DNA from: an uncultured Alphaproteobacteria bacterium
GTDB lineage: Bacteria; Pseudomonadota; Alphaproteobacteria; RF32; CAG-239
NCBI GenBank assembly: GCA_944391685.1
Contig: CALXUM010000001.1
Location: 62,001-126,000 of the forward strand
Direction: 5' to 3'
DNA: 64,000 nt
Shown piece after piece: positions 1 to 10,189 of the stretch; the first letter of the stretch is position 1; each line of letters opens with the position of its first letter. A model generated the notes under the pieces. It did no database searches and was not told the DNA's origin. It worked only from the letters and a program-made list of their open reading frames with translations. The position numbers were made by a program, and so were the translations under genes.

Positions 1-177
1 CACATAATACACCGACAATATAATACCGGAATAAAAGGTTGACACATTTGCCCCGTTAAGACGCAAAGCCAAATATGAAGACAACAAGCCATATGCACTG
101 CAAGCAAACAACGTTCCGGCAAAAAATGCCGTTAACGGTGAAAAAAGAGCCTCTAATGACTTAATTTTCTCTAACAT
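1..177 (-). CDS. MFS transporter, N-terminal part (cut by window edge)
   Basis: Only the first 59 codons are in the window. The translation starts MLEKIKSLEALFSP and runs into a hydrophobic helix followed by a short loop and a second helix, as in the first two transmembrane segments of major facilitator superfamily transporters. The ATG at 177-175 is preceded by an AGAAAGG-like ribosome site. It lies 27 bases downstream of argS on the same strand, so the two are probably co-transcribed. The substrate cannot be told. The family call rests on pattern only, because the conserved loop 2-3 motif is outside the window. Confidence 0.6.
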   Translation of the reverse strand, partial: MLEKIKSLEALFSPLTAFFAGTLFACSAYGLLSSYLALRLNGANVSTFYSGIILSVYYV

Positions 178-204
178 TATCACCTTTCTGGTTTAGATGG
201 ATAG

Positions 205-1944
205 TTATTCTGCCGAAGCTTTTTTAAGCATAACTTCCGGAGCTTCAATACCTAACAAATACAACAATTGTTTTAAAATATCCCTAACCATTTTTGCCAA
301 TTTTAAACGTGAAGCAGCCGCTTCTGTGGTTTCGGCATTCATTATTGAGGAAACATTATAAAATGTTGAAAAACTTTGCGCCAGAGTATAAGCATAATCA
401 GAAATAACACTAGGTTCTTTTTCATTATGAGCTCGAATAATAATGGCATTCAATTGAGCAATTTTAAGAGCTAAGTCTCGTTCTTCTTTGTTCGTTATAA
501 CGATTTTTCCTTCTTTTATGTTAGCTTCACCGGCTTTACGCAAAATAGAATTAATACGAGCAATTGCATATTGAATATAGGGACCGGTTTTACCTTCGAA
601 TTTTGCAAAATCATCAAGCTCAAATACATATCCTGAAGCTATATTGTTTTTTAAATCTTGAAATTTTATTGCTCCAATCGCAATTTGATTAACAAGTTTT
701 TCAATATCAGCCTCACTATAACCATCAACCTCATCAGCCGTAGGAATTGATTCTCTGACTTTATTTTTTGAAAGGGTAATCAAATCTTCTAAGTTCATAA
801 CACCGCCGTCTCTGGTCTTAAAAGGTTTACCATCAGCCCCGTTAACCGTACCAAACCCGATGTGTTGCAACTTAACACCCGGTGCAATACCAAGCTTATC
901 GGCAGTTTCAAAACACTGCTCAAAGTGCAAAGATTGTCGCTTGTCTACCACATAGAGAATTTCATCGGCATGCAAATCATCATAACGCATTTTAATGGTG
1001 GCAATATCTGTTAACTGATAACCAAAACCCCCATCGCTTTTAACCAAAATTACCGGAGGTTTGTTTCCTTCCAAACGAATAATTGTTGCTCCGTCATCAA
1101 CCTCGGAGATACCTTTTTGTGCTGCCAAAGCAACTATTTTACCGCAAGTCTCATGAGCATCGCTTTCCCCAAGCCACAAATCAAAATGGGCATCAAGAGC
1201 TTCATAGTTTTTCTTAATGGCATCAACAGAAACTTTACGCAAATGTTGCCAAGCCTTACGGTACTCAGGTTTTCCGTTTTGCAATTCGGCAGTTATTATA
1301 CGAGCTTTTTCTTTTGCTTGTTCATCTTCCTTGCAGCGAATGTTAGCTTTTTTGTAAAAAGCAGAAATTTCATCAATATTATAGGATTCTGTTTTGCTCA
1401 AATCACCGTCTTGATTAATGATTTCTGCCAAAATCATACCCATTGGTGTTCCCCAATCGCCCAAATGCACATCAGAAATAACTTTGTTTCCGGCAAAACG
1501 TTCAATTCTTTGGATAGCCTCACCAATCACGGCTGAACGTAAATGCCCAACATGCAGAGCTTTAGCAACATTAGGCCCGCCAAAATCCATTACTATGGTG
1601 ATCGGTTTTTCTACTTTAGCCACGCCAAAACGTTCATCTTGAGCAATTTCATCCATATTATTAGCAATAAAATCGTCAGAAAGAGAGATATTGATAAATC
1701 CTGGCCCATCAACTGATATTTTAGCAAAGGAACTGTCGCTTTGCAGTTCAGCCGCAATCAAAGACGCAATTTCACGTGGGTTTTTGTGTTCAATTTTAGC
1801 CAAAGCCAAAGCCCCGTTACACTGAAAATCACTCAAATCCGGGCGGTCGGAAACCTTAACGGCGGCAAATTTTGTATCAAGTCCCAATTTGCTGAAAATG
1901 TTATTCATTTTTTGGTTAATTGTATTTTCCAAAGATAATGACAT
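205..1944 (-). CDS. argS: Arginyl-tRNA synthetase
   Basis: Class I aminoacyl-tRNA synthetase that charges tRNA-Arg in the cytoplasm. It has 579 residues, the usual length. The N-terminal additional domain occupies about residues 1-110, the HIGH-type motif reads HVGH near residue 130 in the context GGPNVAKALHVGHLRS, and the C-terminal DALR anticodon-binding domain carries the typical GKTGPYIQYAIARI stretch. As in many ArgRS there is no clean KMSKS, only a diverged equivalent around FKTRDGG. The start ATG at 1944 fits the conserved N-terminus. It is first in a probable two-gene unit with the MFS gene. Confidence 0.97.
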   Translation of the reverse strand: MSLSLENTINQKMNNIFSKLGLDTKFAAVKVSDRPDLSDFQCNGALALAKIEHKNPREIASLIAAELQSDSSFAKISVDGPGFINISLSDDFIANNMDEIAQDERFGVAKVEKPITIVMDFGGPNVAKALHVGHLRSAVIGEAIQRIERFAGNKVISDVHLGDWGTPMGMILAEIINQDGDLSKTESYNIDEISAFYKKANIRCKEDEQAKEKARIITAELQNGKPEYRKAWQHLRKVSVDAIKKNYEALDAHFDLWLGESDAHETCGKIVALAAQKGISEVDDGATIIRLEGNKPPVILVKSDGGFGYQLTDIATIKMRYDDLHADEILYVVDKRQSLHFEQCFETADKLGIAPGVKLQHIGFGTVNGADGKPFKTRDGGVMNLEDLITLSKNKVRESIPTADEVDGYSEADIEKLVNQIAIGAIKFQDLKNNIASGYVFELDDFAKFEGKTGPYIQYAIARINSILRKAGEANIKEGKIVITNKEERDLALKIAQLNAIIIRAHNEKEPSVISDYAYTLAQSFSTFYNVSSIMNAETTEAAASRLKLAKMVRDILKQLLYLLGIEAPEVMLKKASAE

Positions 1945-1957
1945 AATTAATTATTCC

Positions 1958-2281
1958 TTATTTTTCGCATTTAAAATAAAAATGATTAGGGATTAAAACT
2001 CTGCATGTAAAAACAGTTTGTTTCTGTGGTATGGCATGAGTTCCTGTTTCTTCTCTTTTGCAAACATCATCAGCCAATTTTTTAACATCTTTATATGGTG
2101 TGAACAAACTGTTATAACAAATGGCAGGATTTTGCGGAGTTGATTTTCCGACATATACAGGCCCTGGTTTAGAGGTCTTAACGCCGGTTTCGCGACGTCT
2201 GTCCTCAAAAGGGGCAAACATTGAGCAGGCGTTAATAATGAGAGCCGCCAAAACAATAGTGCTTATTTTTAGTCTGGACAA
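1958..2281 (-). CDS. Small lipoprotein of unknown function
   Basis: I choose a TTG start at 2281 because GGAG lies eight bases upstream and the product then begins with a short basic stretch, a hydrophobic core and a lipobox-like IINAC, giving a 107-residue precursor cleaved before Cys about 18. The frame stays open further upstream, but that extension is hydrophobic and Phe-rich with no good ribosome site. The mature part has four cysteines (C-N-S at mid-protein, DVC, FTC and FKC near the end). Proteins of this layout occur in alphaproteobacteria without a known function. It sits 13 bases upstream of argS on the same strand. Confidence 0.6.
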   Translation of the reverse strand: MSRLKISTIVLAALIINACSMFAPFEDRRRETGVKTSKPGPVYVGKSTPQNPAICYNSLFTPYKDVKKLADDVCKREETGTHAIPQKQTVFTCRVLIPNHFYFKCEK

Positions 2282-2340
2282 ATTAAAAAACTCCACTAAA
2301 TTATAACAAATTGTTATCACTATACTCAAAGAAGAAAAAA

Positions 2341-2937
2341 ATGCAAACAGAAAACAAATATATCGGCGATGAAAAAATGCAAAAAATGCTTGAGCATTAT
2401 AAATGTGAAACTCCATTAGAAGTTATAAAAATGCGTTTTGCCGGAGCTATATGCAGTCCCAACTTAGATTTACGTCCGGCAGATGTTATCGCCTCTTTTT
2501 GGCCGCAAGGACAATCTCCCAGGCTGCAAACCAAAGAAGAAGCTGATTTGTTTTTCAAATTTTTTATGGGCTTGTGGGACAGTATCTTTAATGCTGTAAA
2601 AAGTAACAATCTCAAGCTAGATAAAATACACAAACAAGATTTGTCCTATTATTGCGAACGTCGTTTTGCGGAAGTTGAGCAAGGGTATGTTGAAGGTTTT
2701 TGGGGCGGACGTCAAGATTTGAAAATTCCTTCATATCTGGCTGAAACCATAGATTCTTTGAGTGAGTTAGCCGAGCTTTATATATCTATGGCTCAAAAAA
2801 TTAATAACGGAGGCAATTTACAAGAGATTAAAAAGGCTCTTCTGTCAACCGATAAAATGGTGGAAAAAACCTTTACTTTTATTATTGAAAATTCCGTTTT
2901 GCCGCGCATAGAAAGCTTAAGGCGTACAGTCAATTAA
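2341..2937 (+). CDS. Conserved hypothetical protein
   Basis: A 198-residue soluble protein that I do not recognise. No signal peptide or membrane segment is visible. It is mostly helical in character and rich in Lys, Glu and Phe, with the pattern RPADVIASFWPQG near residue 45. The ATG at 2341 follows an AAAGAAG ribosome site; an in-frame ATG at 2311 lacks one. It is transcribed away from the lipoprotein/argS genes, so the 2282-2340 gap should hold divergent promoters. Function unknown. Confidence 0.6.
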   Translation: MQTENKYIGDEKMQKMLEHYKCETPLEVIKMRFAGAICSPNLDLRPADVIASFWPQGQSPRLQTKEEADLFFKFFMGLWDSIFNAVKSNNLKLDKIHKQDLSYYCERRFAEVEQGYVEGFWGGRQDLKIPSYLAETIDSLSELAELYISMAQKINNGGNLQEIKKALLSTDKMVEKTFTFIIENSVLPRIESLRRTVN

Positions 2938-3010
2938 AGATAAAAACTTGACATTTCAATGAATAAGGAACATATTCAATCAAGTGATTGAATTTTATAA
3001 GGAGTATCTT

Positions 3011-3544
3011 ATGGAACTAATGGAAGGGCTTTTGACTCGTCGTTCTGTCCGCAAATATCAGCCTAAAAAAATTGAAAAATCTGTTTTGGAAGAAATTATC
3101 AAGGCCGCCCAATTTTCTCCTACAGCCCACAATCGTCAGCCATGGGAATTTTTGATAATAGATGATCCCGAGTTTTTGGCCAATCTGCGTCATATTCAAC
3201 GATGGACCTCTTTTGCCAAAGACGCCGCCTGCGTGGTTATTGTCTGCGGAGATATAGATCGTTCTTTTAACCGTAATAAAGAAGATGAGAAGTGGAGCTT
3301 TATTGATGTTGATTGTGCCATTGCTACTCAAAGCTTGTTATTAGCAGCGTGGGCCAAAGGAATTGGCAGTTGTTATTGTGGAGCCGCCCCAATGCAAAAG
3401 GTGGTTGATGCCTTGAGCGAAAAACTAAATTTACCCTCAAACATTCGCCCTTTTGCGATTGTACCTTTGGGTTACCCTGCAGAAACCCCAAAACAACCTG
3501 ATGACCGCTACCATCCTGAAAAAATCCACTGGGGCAAGTGGTAA
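3011..3544 (+). CDS. Nitroreductase family protein
   Basis: FMN-dependent oxidoreductase of the nitroreductase superfamily, 177 residues. The N-terminal RRSVRKY motif, SPTAHNRQPWEFLII (flavin contact) and the C-terminal IVPLGYPAETP block are all present. The physiological substrate is not predictable. The start at 3011 is chosen because AAGGAG lies seven bases upstream; the frame is open further upstream but without a site. It stands alone, followed by a non-coding stretch leading to gap. Confidence 0.9.
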   Translation: MELMEGLLTRRSVRKYQPKKIEKSVLEEIIKAAQFSPTAHNRQPWEFLIIDDPEFLANLRHIQRWTSFAKDAACVVIVCGDIDRSFNRNKEDEKWSFIDVDCAIATQSLLLAAWAKGIGSCYCGAAPMQKVVDALSEKLNLPSNIRPFAIVPLGYPAETPKQPDDRYHPEKIHWGKW

Positions 3545-3592
3545 TTTATCGGGCAATAACAAATTCATAAATTTGATAACTGTAAATTTAGC

Positions 3593-4704
<1,112 letters not shown>

Positions 4705-4716
4705 TTTTTACTAACA

Positions 4717-4753
4717 AACCCTCTTGGTCATAACCAAGGGGGTTCTGTTTTTT
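4717..4753 (+). terminator. Terminator between gap and pgk
   Basis: Inverted repeat with arms AACCCTCTTGGT (4717-4728) and ACCAAGGGGGTT (4733-4744), with a small internal mismatch, followed by a run of T. It ends gap transcription or attenuates read-through into pgk. Confidence 0.75.
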
Positions 4754-4769
4754 ATAAAGGAAAAATGAA

Positions 4770-5978
4770 ATGGAATACAAAACAATAGATGATTTGGGAG
4801 ACTTAAAAGGCAAAGTTGTAATGTTGCGTGCCGACTTAAATGTTCCCATGGATGAAAATTTTAACGTTACCAACACAGCTCGTATTGACCGCACGGTTCC
4901 CACCATCAAGGAATTGATGAGCAAAGGTGCCAAGGTTGTTGTTACCAGCCACTTAGGTCGTCCTGAAGGCAAGGGAGATATGGCCAATTCTTTAAGCCAC
5001 ATCACTAAAGATTTGCAAAAGGCTTTAGGTAAACCGGTTGTTTTTGTTGATGATTGTATTGGACCCCATGTCAGCGAAGCTATCAAAAACATGAAACAAG
5101 ATGAAGTATTGTTGCTTGAAAATCTCCGTTTTTATAAAGAAGAGAAAAAAGGCGATGAAAACTTTGCCAAAGAGTTGGTTGCACCTGTAGATGTTTATGT
5201 TTCAGATGCCTTTTCAACAGCACATCGTGACCATGCTTCAATGGTAGCTGCGGTTAAAATGCGTCCGTCTGCTATGGGGCGTTTAATGGAAGAAGAGGTT
5301 AATGCTCTTTCCAAAGGTTTGAATGATCCTAAACGTCCTTTAATAGCTATTGTAGGTGGTTCAAAAGTTTCTACCAAACTTGACTTGCTGAACAATTTGG
5401 TAAAGAAAGTTGACAAATTGGTTATTTCCGGTGGTATGGCTCATACCTTCATGAAAGCTAAAGGTATTGATACGGTTAATGAAGCCAATTCATTGGTACA
5501 AATGGATATGCTCGATACCGCTAAAGAAATTATGAAAACGGCAGAAGCTAATAAATGTGAAATTGTTTTGCCTTTAGATGTTGTAGTTTCTAAAGAGTTT
5601 AAACCTAATGCCGAGCACAAAACTGTAGATTTGGAACATATTCCGGCTGAAGGTTGGAGCTTGCTTGATGTTGGTGAAAAGACCATTGCCGCTATTAATG
5701 CCAAACTTGATGAATGCAAGACTTTAGTTTGGAACGGTCCTCTTGGTGTGTTTGAAATGAAACCTTTTGATAACGCTACCAATAAGGTTGCAGAACATGC
5801 AGCTGAGTTGACACAAGCCGGAAAATTAATGTCGGTTGCCGGTGGCGGAGATACCGTTTCAGCTTTGGCTAATGCCGGAGTAGAAAAGAAATTTTCTTAC
5901 ATTTCAACAGCCGGAGGAGCCTTCCTTGAATGGATGGAGGGTAAAGAACTTCCGGGAGTCGTTGTTCTTAAAAAGTAA
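4770..5978 (+). CDS. pgk: Phosphoglycerate kinase
   Basis: Transfers phosphate from 1,3-bisphosphoglycerate to ADP in glycolysis. It has 402 residues. The N-terminal substrate-binding motif VMLRADLNVPM (about residues 17-27), the basic patch GRPEG, and the C-terminal nucleotide motif VAGGGDTVSA are present. AAAGGA sits nine bases upstream of the ATG. The gap-pgk pairing is common in proteobacteria. Confidence 0.97.
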   Translation: MEYKTIDDLGDLKGKVVMLRADLNVPMDENFNVTNTARIDRTVPTIKELMSKGAKVVVTSHLGRPEGKGDMANSLSHITKDLQKALGKPVVFVDDCIGPHVSEAIKNMKQDEVLLLENLRFYKEEKKGDENFAKELVAPVDVYVSDAFSTAHRDHASMVAAVKMRPSAMGRLMEEEVNALSKGLNDPKRPLIAIVGGSKVSTKLDLLNNLVKKVDKLVISGGMAHTFMKAKGIDTVNEANSLVQMDMLDTAKEIMKTAEANKCEIVLPLDVVVSKEFKPNAEHKTVDLEHIPAEGWSLLDVGEKTIAAINAKLDECKTLVWNGPLGVFEMKPFDNATNKVAEHAAELTQAGKLMSVAGGGDTVSALANAGVEKKFSYISTAGGAFLEWMEGKELPGVVVLKK

Positions 5979-5995
5979 TGAAAATTAATTAAAAT

Positions 5996-6029
5996 AAAGC
6001 CCGCATTTAAGCGGGCTTTATTTTTTTTA
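5996..6029. terminator. Bidirectional terminator between pgk and glgP
   Basis: Stem AAAGCCCGC (5996-6004) / GCGGGCTTT (6011-6019) with flanking T runs on both strands. It serves the two convergent genes; the glgP stop codon lies in the T tract. Confidence 0.85.
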
Positions 6030-8546
6030 ACTTGCTTTTTTTGTTTTTTTCTCACCGGCACTTGCTTTTGAAAAATGTTGCAAAGGCGGACATGGAGGAA
6101 TATGCCAAATATTTTCTGTATATTCCATAACGGCTCTATCGGAAGAGAATTTACCTATACGTGCAACATTTAGCAAAGCTTTTCTTGCCCAAACTTCTTT
6201 GTTTAAAAAGTCTTTTTCAACTTCTTCTAGCTTTTTATCAAAAGCCTGCAAGTCTGCTAAAACAAAATAGTAATCTCTGTTTACCAATTCTTCAAATATC
6301 GGCTTAAACAACAATACATAATCTTTTTCGCAAAACATTGTAGAATTTACGGCGTTTAATATGCGTTTTATATAAGTGTTGTTTTCATAAATTTCTCTTG
6401 GGTTGTATGTAGAGCGTTGATTTTGTACCTCTTTTTCGGTTAATCCGAACAAATAGAAGTTCTCTTCGCCTACTTCCTCACGAATTTCAATATTTGCACC
6501 GTCAAGAGTGCCTATGGTTAGAGCTCCGTTGAGGGCAAATTTCATATTTCCTGTTCCGCTGGCTTCAAAACCTGCTGTTGATGATTGTACACTCAAATCA
6601 GCTGCAGGAATCAATACCTCTGCCAAAGAAACTTTATAGTCTGGAATAAACACCACTTTGAGCATATCATTAACTCTTGGGTCATTATTTATGACATCTG
6701 CCACATTATTAATTAGCTTAATAATGAGTTTAGCAAAGTTATAAGAAGGAGCTGCTTTTCCGGCAAAAATATAAGTTTTTGGGGTTGCAGGTTTGATATT
6801 ATCTTTAATAATATCGAGGTAATCTCCGATAACCTGCAAAATAGTCATTAACTGACGTTTATATTCATGAATACGTTTGGCATGAACAATAAACATACTT
6901 TCAGGATCAACCATTATTCCGGTTGATTTGAAAATAATTTTAGCTAATCGTTGTTTGTTAGTACGTTTAATGCTGCCAAATTCTTTAAGGAATTTTTTAT
7001 CATCGGCAAATTTTTCCAATTTGCTCAGTTGGGTTAAATCAGTGATCCAATCTTCTCCGATATTGGCTGATATAAAATCAGCTAAAGCATTATTTGCATG
7101 TAACAACCAACGACGCGGGGTAATACCGTTTGTTATATTAATAAATTTTTCAGGCCATAACTCATAAAACTCAGGAACAAGTTTTGTCTTTATCAAATCA
7201 GAATGGATTCTTGCAACTCCATTAACGGAAAAAGATCCTACAATAGACAAGTTTGCCATTCTTATAATTTGATTATCACCATCTCCATGTACGATTGAAA
7301 CTTTTGATAATTTGGCGTTGTCCTCTCCAAATTTTGAACGAGCAAAATCCATAAAGCGACGATTAATTTCATAAATAATTTGTAAGTGTCTTGGTAACAT
7401 GCGCCCAATTATTCTGGCCGGCCAAGTTTCCAAAGCTTCAGGCAACAACGTATGGTTTGTATAGGCAAAAACTTTTGTGGTTATATTCCAAGCATCTTCC
7501 CATTCTTGCCCATGAACATCAACCAACAGACGCATCATTTCGGCGATGGCGATTGCCGGATGAGTATCATTAAGTTGAATAACTACCATATCGGGAAGTT
7601 TACTGAAATCATTGCTTTTTTCCAAGAAGCGACGCAAAATATCTTGAATAGCACAAGAAGCAAAAAAGTACTGTTGCTTTAAGCGTAATTCTTTTCCCGA
7701 TTCTACGGCATCAGAAGGATACAAAACTTTAGATATTGTTTCTGTTTCAATTTTTTCTTTCATGGCTTCGATATAACCACCTTCATTAAAGATGTTTATA
7801 TCCAATTCATCATCGGTTTTGGCAGAAAACAAGCGTAAGTAGTTAACAGCTTTTCCGTCATATCCTACAATAGGAAAATCAAACGGAATGCCATAAAGAG
7901 TCTTGGTGTTCATCCAAATAAAGTTTTTTTGTCCGTTAGGGTTGTTCAAAACTTCTACTTCACCATATATTGGTATTTTAACAATTCGATCATGACGTGC
8001 AAATTGCCAAGGAGAGTCCTCCCCAAGCCAACTATCAGCTTGCTCTATTTGATAACCGTTTTCAAATTTTTGTTTAAACAGTCCGAATTGATAGTTAATA
8101 CCATACCCAAATCCCGGAATACCTAGAGATGCCATTGAGTCAAGATAACAAGCGGCCAAACGTCCCAATCCGCCGTTACCGAGAGCGGGGTCGTATTCGG
8201 TATCAAAAATTTCTTGTAATGAAAAGTCAGGGAACCCGTCAATTTTTATATTTTTAATAATATTATATAAACCCAAGTTATGCAGGTTGTTTTCCAAAGA
8301 ACGTCCAATCAAATATTCAATGGAAAGATAATATATACGTTTTGAATTGTATTTGTTGTAATTGGCAATGGTTTCATACATTTTATCCATGGCAAATTCA
8401 CGCACAGCCAAAGCAATTGCTTCTAAAGCTTCATCTTTAGTAATTTCGCAAGTTCTTTTTCCGATAAAGTATTTAATATAATGCTCAATAGAGAGTTTCA
8501 GACGGGCACGGTCTATTTCACTGATGATTTTTGATTCTTTGCTCAC
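6027..8546 (-). CDS. glgP: Glycogen/maltodextrin phosphorylase
   Basis: Pyridoxal-phosphate enzyme (GT35 family) that releases glucose-1-phosphate from alpha-1,4-glucans. It has 839 residues, full length. The N-terminal EYDPALGNGGLGRLAACYLDS block and the PLP-site context GTGNMKFALNG with Lys near residue 668 are intact, preceded by SVQSSTAGFEASG. No other glycogen genes are nearby, so the substrate could be stored glycogen or imported maltodextrin. It has a short Lys/Ala tail (GEKKTKKAS). It is divergently arranged with the TolC-type gene. Confidence 0.95.
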   Translation of the reverse strand: MSKESKIISEIDRARLKLSIEHYIKYFIGKRTCEITKDEALEAIALAVREFAMDKMYETIANYNKYNSKRIYYLSIEYLIGRSLENNLHNLGLYNIIKNIKIDGFPDFSLQEIFDTEYDPALGNGGLGRLAACYLDSMASLGIPGFGYGINYQFGLFKQKFENGYQIEQADSWLGEDSPWQFARHDRIVKIPIYGEVEVLNNPNGQKNFIWMNTKTLYGIPFDFPIVGYDGKAVNYLRLFSAKTDDELDINIFNEGGYIEAMKEKIETETISKVLYPSDAVESGKELRLKQQYFFASCAIQDILRRFLEKSNDFSKLPDMVVIQLNDTHPAIAIAEMMRLLVDVHGQEWEDAWNITTKVFAYTNHTLLPEALETWPARIIGRMLPRHLQIIYEINRRFMDFARSKFGEDNAKLSKVSIVHGDGDNQIIRMANLSIVGSFSVNGVARIHSDLIKTKLVPEFYELWPEKFINITNGITPRRWLLHANNALADFISANIGEDWITDLTQLSKLEKFADDKKFLKEFGSIKRTNKQRLAKIIFKSTGIMVDPESMFIVHAKRIHEYKRQLMTILQVIGDYLDIIKDNIKPATPKTYIFAGKAAPSYNFAKLIIKLINNVADVINNDPRVNDMLKVVFIPDYKVSLAEVLIPAADLSVQSSTAGFEASGTGNMKFALNGALTIGTLDGANIEIREEVGEENFYLFGLTEKEVQNQRSTYNPREIYENNTYIKRILNAVNSTMFCEKDYVLLFKPIFEELVNRDYYFVLADLQAFDKKLEEVEKDFLNKEVWARKALLNVARIGKFSSDRAVMEYTENIWHIPPCPPLQHFSKASAGEKKTKKAS

Positions 8547-8679
8547 TTTTCACACTCCTGTTTGGATAAAAATACTTAATTATCCCAAGCCTAAATAAAA
8601 TTGTTTGAAATATGGTTAATAATATAATCATTTTTTCAAAAAAACATGAATTAGGTTATAAGTTTTTTAAGAAATTTCC

Positions 8680-8707
8680 TTGTAAATTAAGATACATGTA
8701 ATATAAT
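8680..8707 (+). promoter_or_regulatory. Putative promoter of the TolC-type gene
   Basis: TTGTAA (8680-8685), a 16-base spacer and a perfect TATAAT (8702-8707), 37 bases before the start codon. It lies in the 198-bp divergent region shared with glgP, which shows no other obvious element. Confidence 0.5.
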
Positions 8708-8744
8708 CTGGCACGAATTAAAATAAATTTTTGAGGTACAATAA

Positions 8745-10100
8745 ATGAAAAAAAGCTTAATGGCCGGGCTTATGGTTGCCACAGCAATGAGTCTTTCTGG
8801 CAATGCTTCGGCACAAAATTTATTTGAGGCTTTAAGCCAAACCTATAATACAAATCCGACATTACAGGCTCAAAGAGCATATTTACGCAGCATAGATGAA
8901 AATGTAGCCATAGCCAAATCGGGATATCGTCCGACTGTTGCTCTTGTTGGTAGCTATAGTGATGCCAATCGCAACAGCGATATCTTGGCACAAGACGGAG
9001 CCTCCAAAGAAACCAGTATGGGCGCTACAATAAGCCAACCGGTTTTTAGTGGTTTTTCCACGGTTAATTCCGTAAAAGCCGCAGACAGATATGTCAGAGC
9101 CGAGCAAAATAATCTCTATAATGTAGAACAGGATGTTTTTTTACAGGCATCAACGGCATATTTGGATGTCTTGAGGGATACAGCTATTGTTGACTTGCAA
9201 AAAAACAATGAAAAACTCTTAAAGAAACGTCTTGATGAAACTCAACAGCGTTTTAATGTCGGTGAGGTTACCAGAACTGACGTTTCTCAAGCCAAAGCTC
9301 GTTATTCTCAGGCCAAATCTGATCGTATTGCTTCAGAAGGAAATTTGGAGGCCTCAAAAGCAACTTATATCCAAATTATAGGCTCAGCTCCAGAAAATTT
9401 GGAAACCCCGCGTCCTTTAAGAGATTTTTTGCCTCAAAGTTATGAAGATGCTCTAAATATTGCCATGAGCAATAACTACACCATTAAACAGGCTAAAGAA
9501 CTGCTTAAATCAAAAGGTTATGAGGTCTATGCCAATACCGGTGCTCTATTGCCGCAAGTAAGTTTGGAAGGCAGTGCCACCAAAAACAAGCTTGACGGGG
9601 ATAACTATAGCGGCAAACCGGAAACTGATAATTATCAATGGGGCGTAAATATGACAATCCCGTTATATAATGCCGGTGAAAGCAGGGCTAAAATTCGCCA
9701 AAGTAAATATCAAAAATGGCAAGCTCAAGAAGCTGTTTTGGAAGCTGAACGCAATGTCAAATCAGTTGTGTCCAGCGCTTGGGAATATATGAAAGCTAAT
9801 GAATCAAAAATCAAAGCCATTCAAGATCAAGTAAAAGCAAACGAGATAGCACTTGACGGTGTTCAAAAAGAAGAGGCTTTGGGTAATCGTACAATTTTGG
9901 ATGTATTGGATGCTTATCAGGAATTATTAAATTCTAACGTTAATGAAGTAACTGCTCGTCGTGATTACTATGTATCGGCAATGAGCTTGCTCCTTTCCAT
10001 GGGCAAGTTAACCGCCAAAGATCTTAAACTCGGAGTTGATTTATATGATGCCAAAAAATATTATAAAGAAACCAAAGATAAGTGGTTTTCTCTTAATTAA
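8745..10100 (+). CDS. tolC: TolC-family outer membrane channel protein
   Basis: Outer membrane component of type I secretion or drug-efflux systems. The 451-residue precursor has a signal peptide of about 23 residues (KKSLMAGLMVATAMSLSG then ASA). The mature protein has the TolC pattern of two repeated halves of long alpha-helical coiled coil, with conserved NVGEVTRTDVSQAKARY in the first half and GNRTILDVLDAYQELLNS in the second. No inner membrane pump or adaptor gene is adjacent, so the partner is elsewhere. The symbol marks the family, not proven orthology. Confidence 0.9.
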   Translation: MKKSLMAGLMVATAMSLSGNASAQNLFEALSQTYNTNPTLQAQRAYLRSIDENVAIAKSGYRPTVALVGSYSDANRNSDILAQDGASKETSMGATISQPVFSGFSTVNSVKAADRYVRAEQNNLYNVEQDVFLQASTAYLDVLRDTAIVDLQKNNEKLLKKRLDETQQRFNVGEVTRTDVSQAKARYSQAKSDRIASEGNLEASKATYIQIIGSAPENLETPRPLRDFLPQSYEDALNIAMSNNYTIKQAKELLKSKGYEVYANTGALLPQVSLEGSATKNKLDGDNYSGKPETDNYQWGVNMTIPLYNAGESRAKIRQSKYQKWQAQEAVLEAERNVKSVVSSAWEYMKANESKIKAIQDQVKANEIALDGVQKEEALGNRTILDVLDAYQELLNSNVNEVTARRDYYVSAMSLLLSMGKLTAKDLKLGVDLYDAKKYYKETKDKWFSLN

Positions 10101-10189
10101 AAGAATATTATTTTCATACAAAAGTTACTTGCTAAAGATATATTTTTGTGTAAAATAATTTCAAAAGTTAATAACTGGGAATGTATAAA

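Noticed and set aside
1117-1536. 139-codon open frame antisense to argS
   Set aside because: Composition is that of the antisense of a real gene; argS is complete and certain.
2282-2416. Upstream extension of the small lipoprotein near argS
   Set aside because: The extension has no ribosome site and would bury the lipoprotein signal; the TTG at 2281 fits better.
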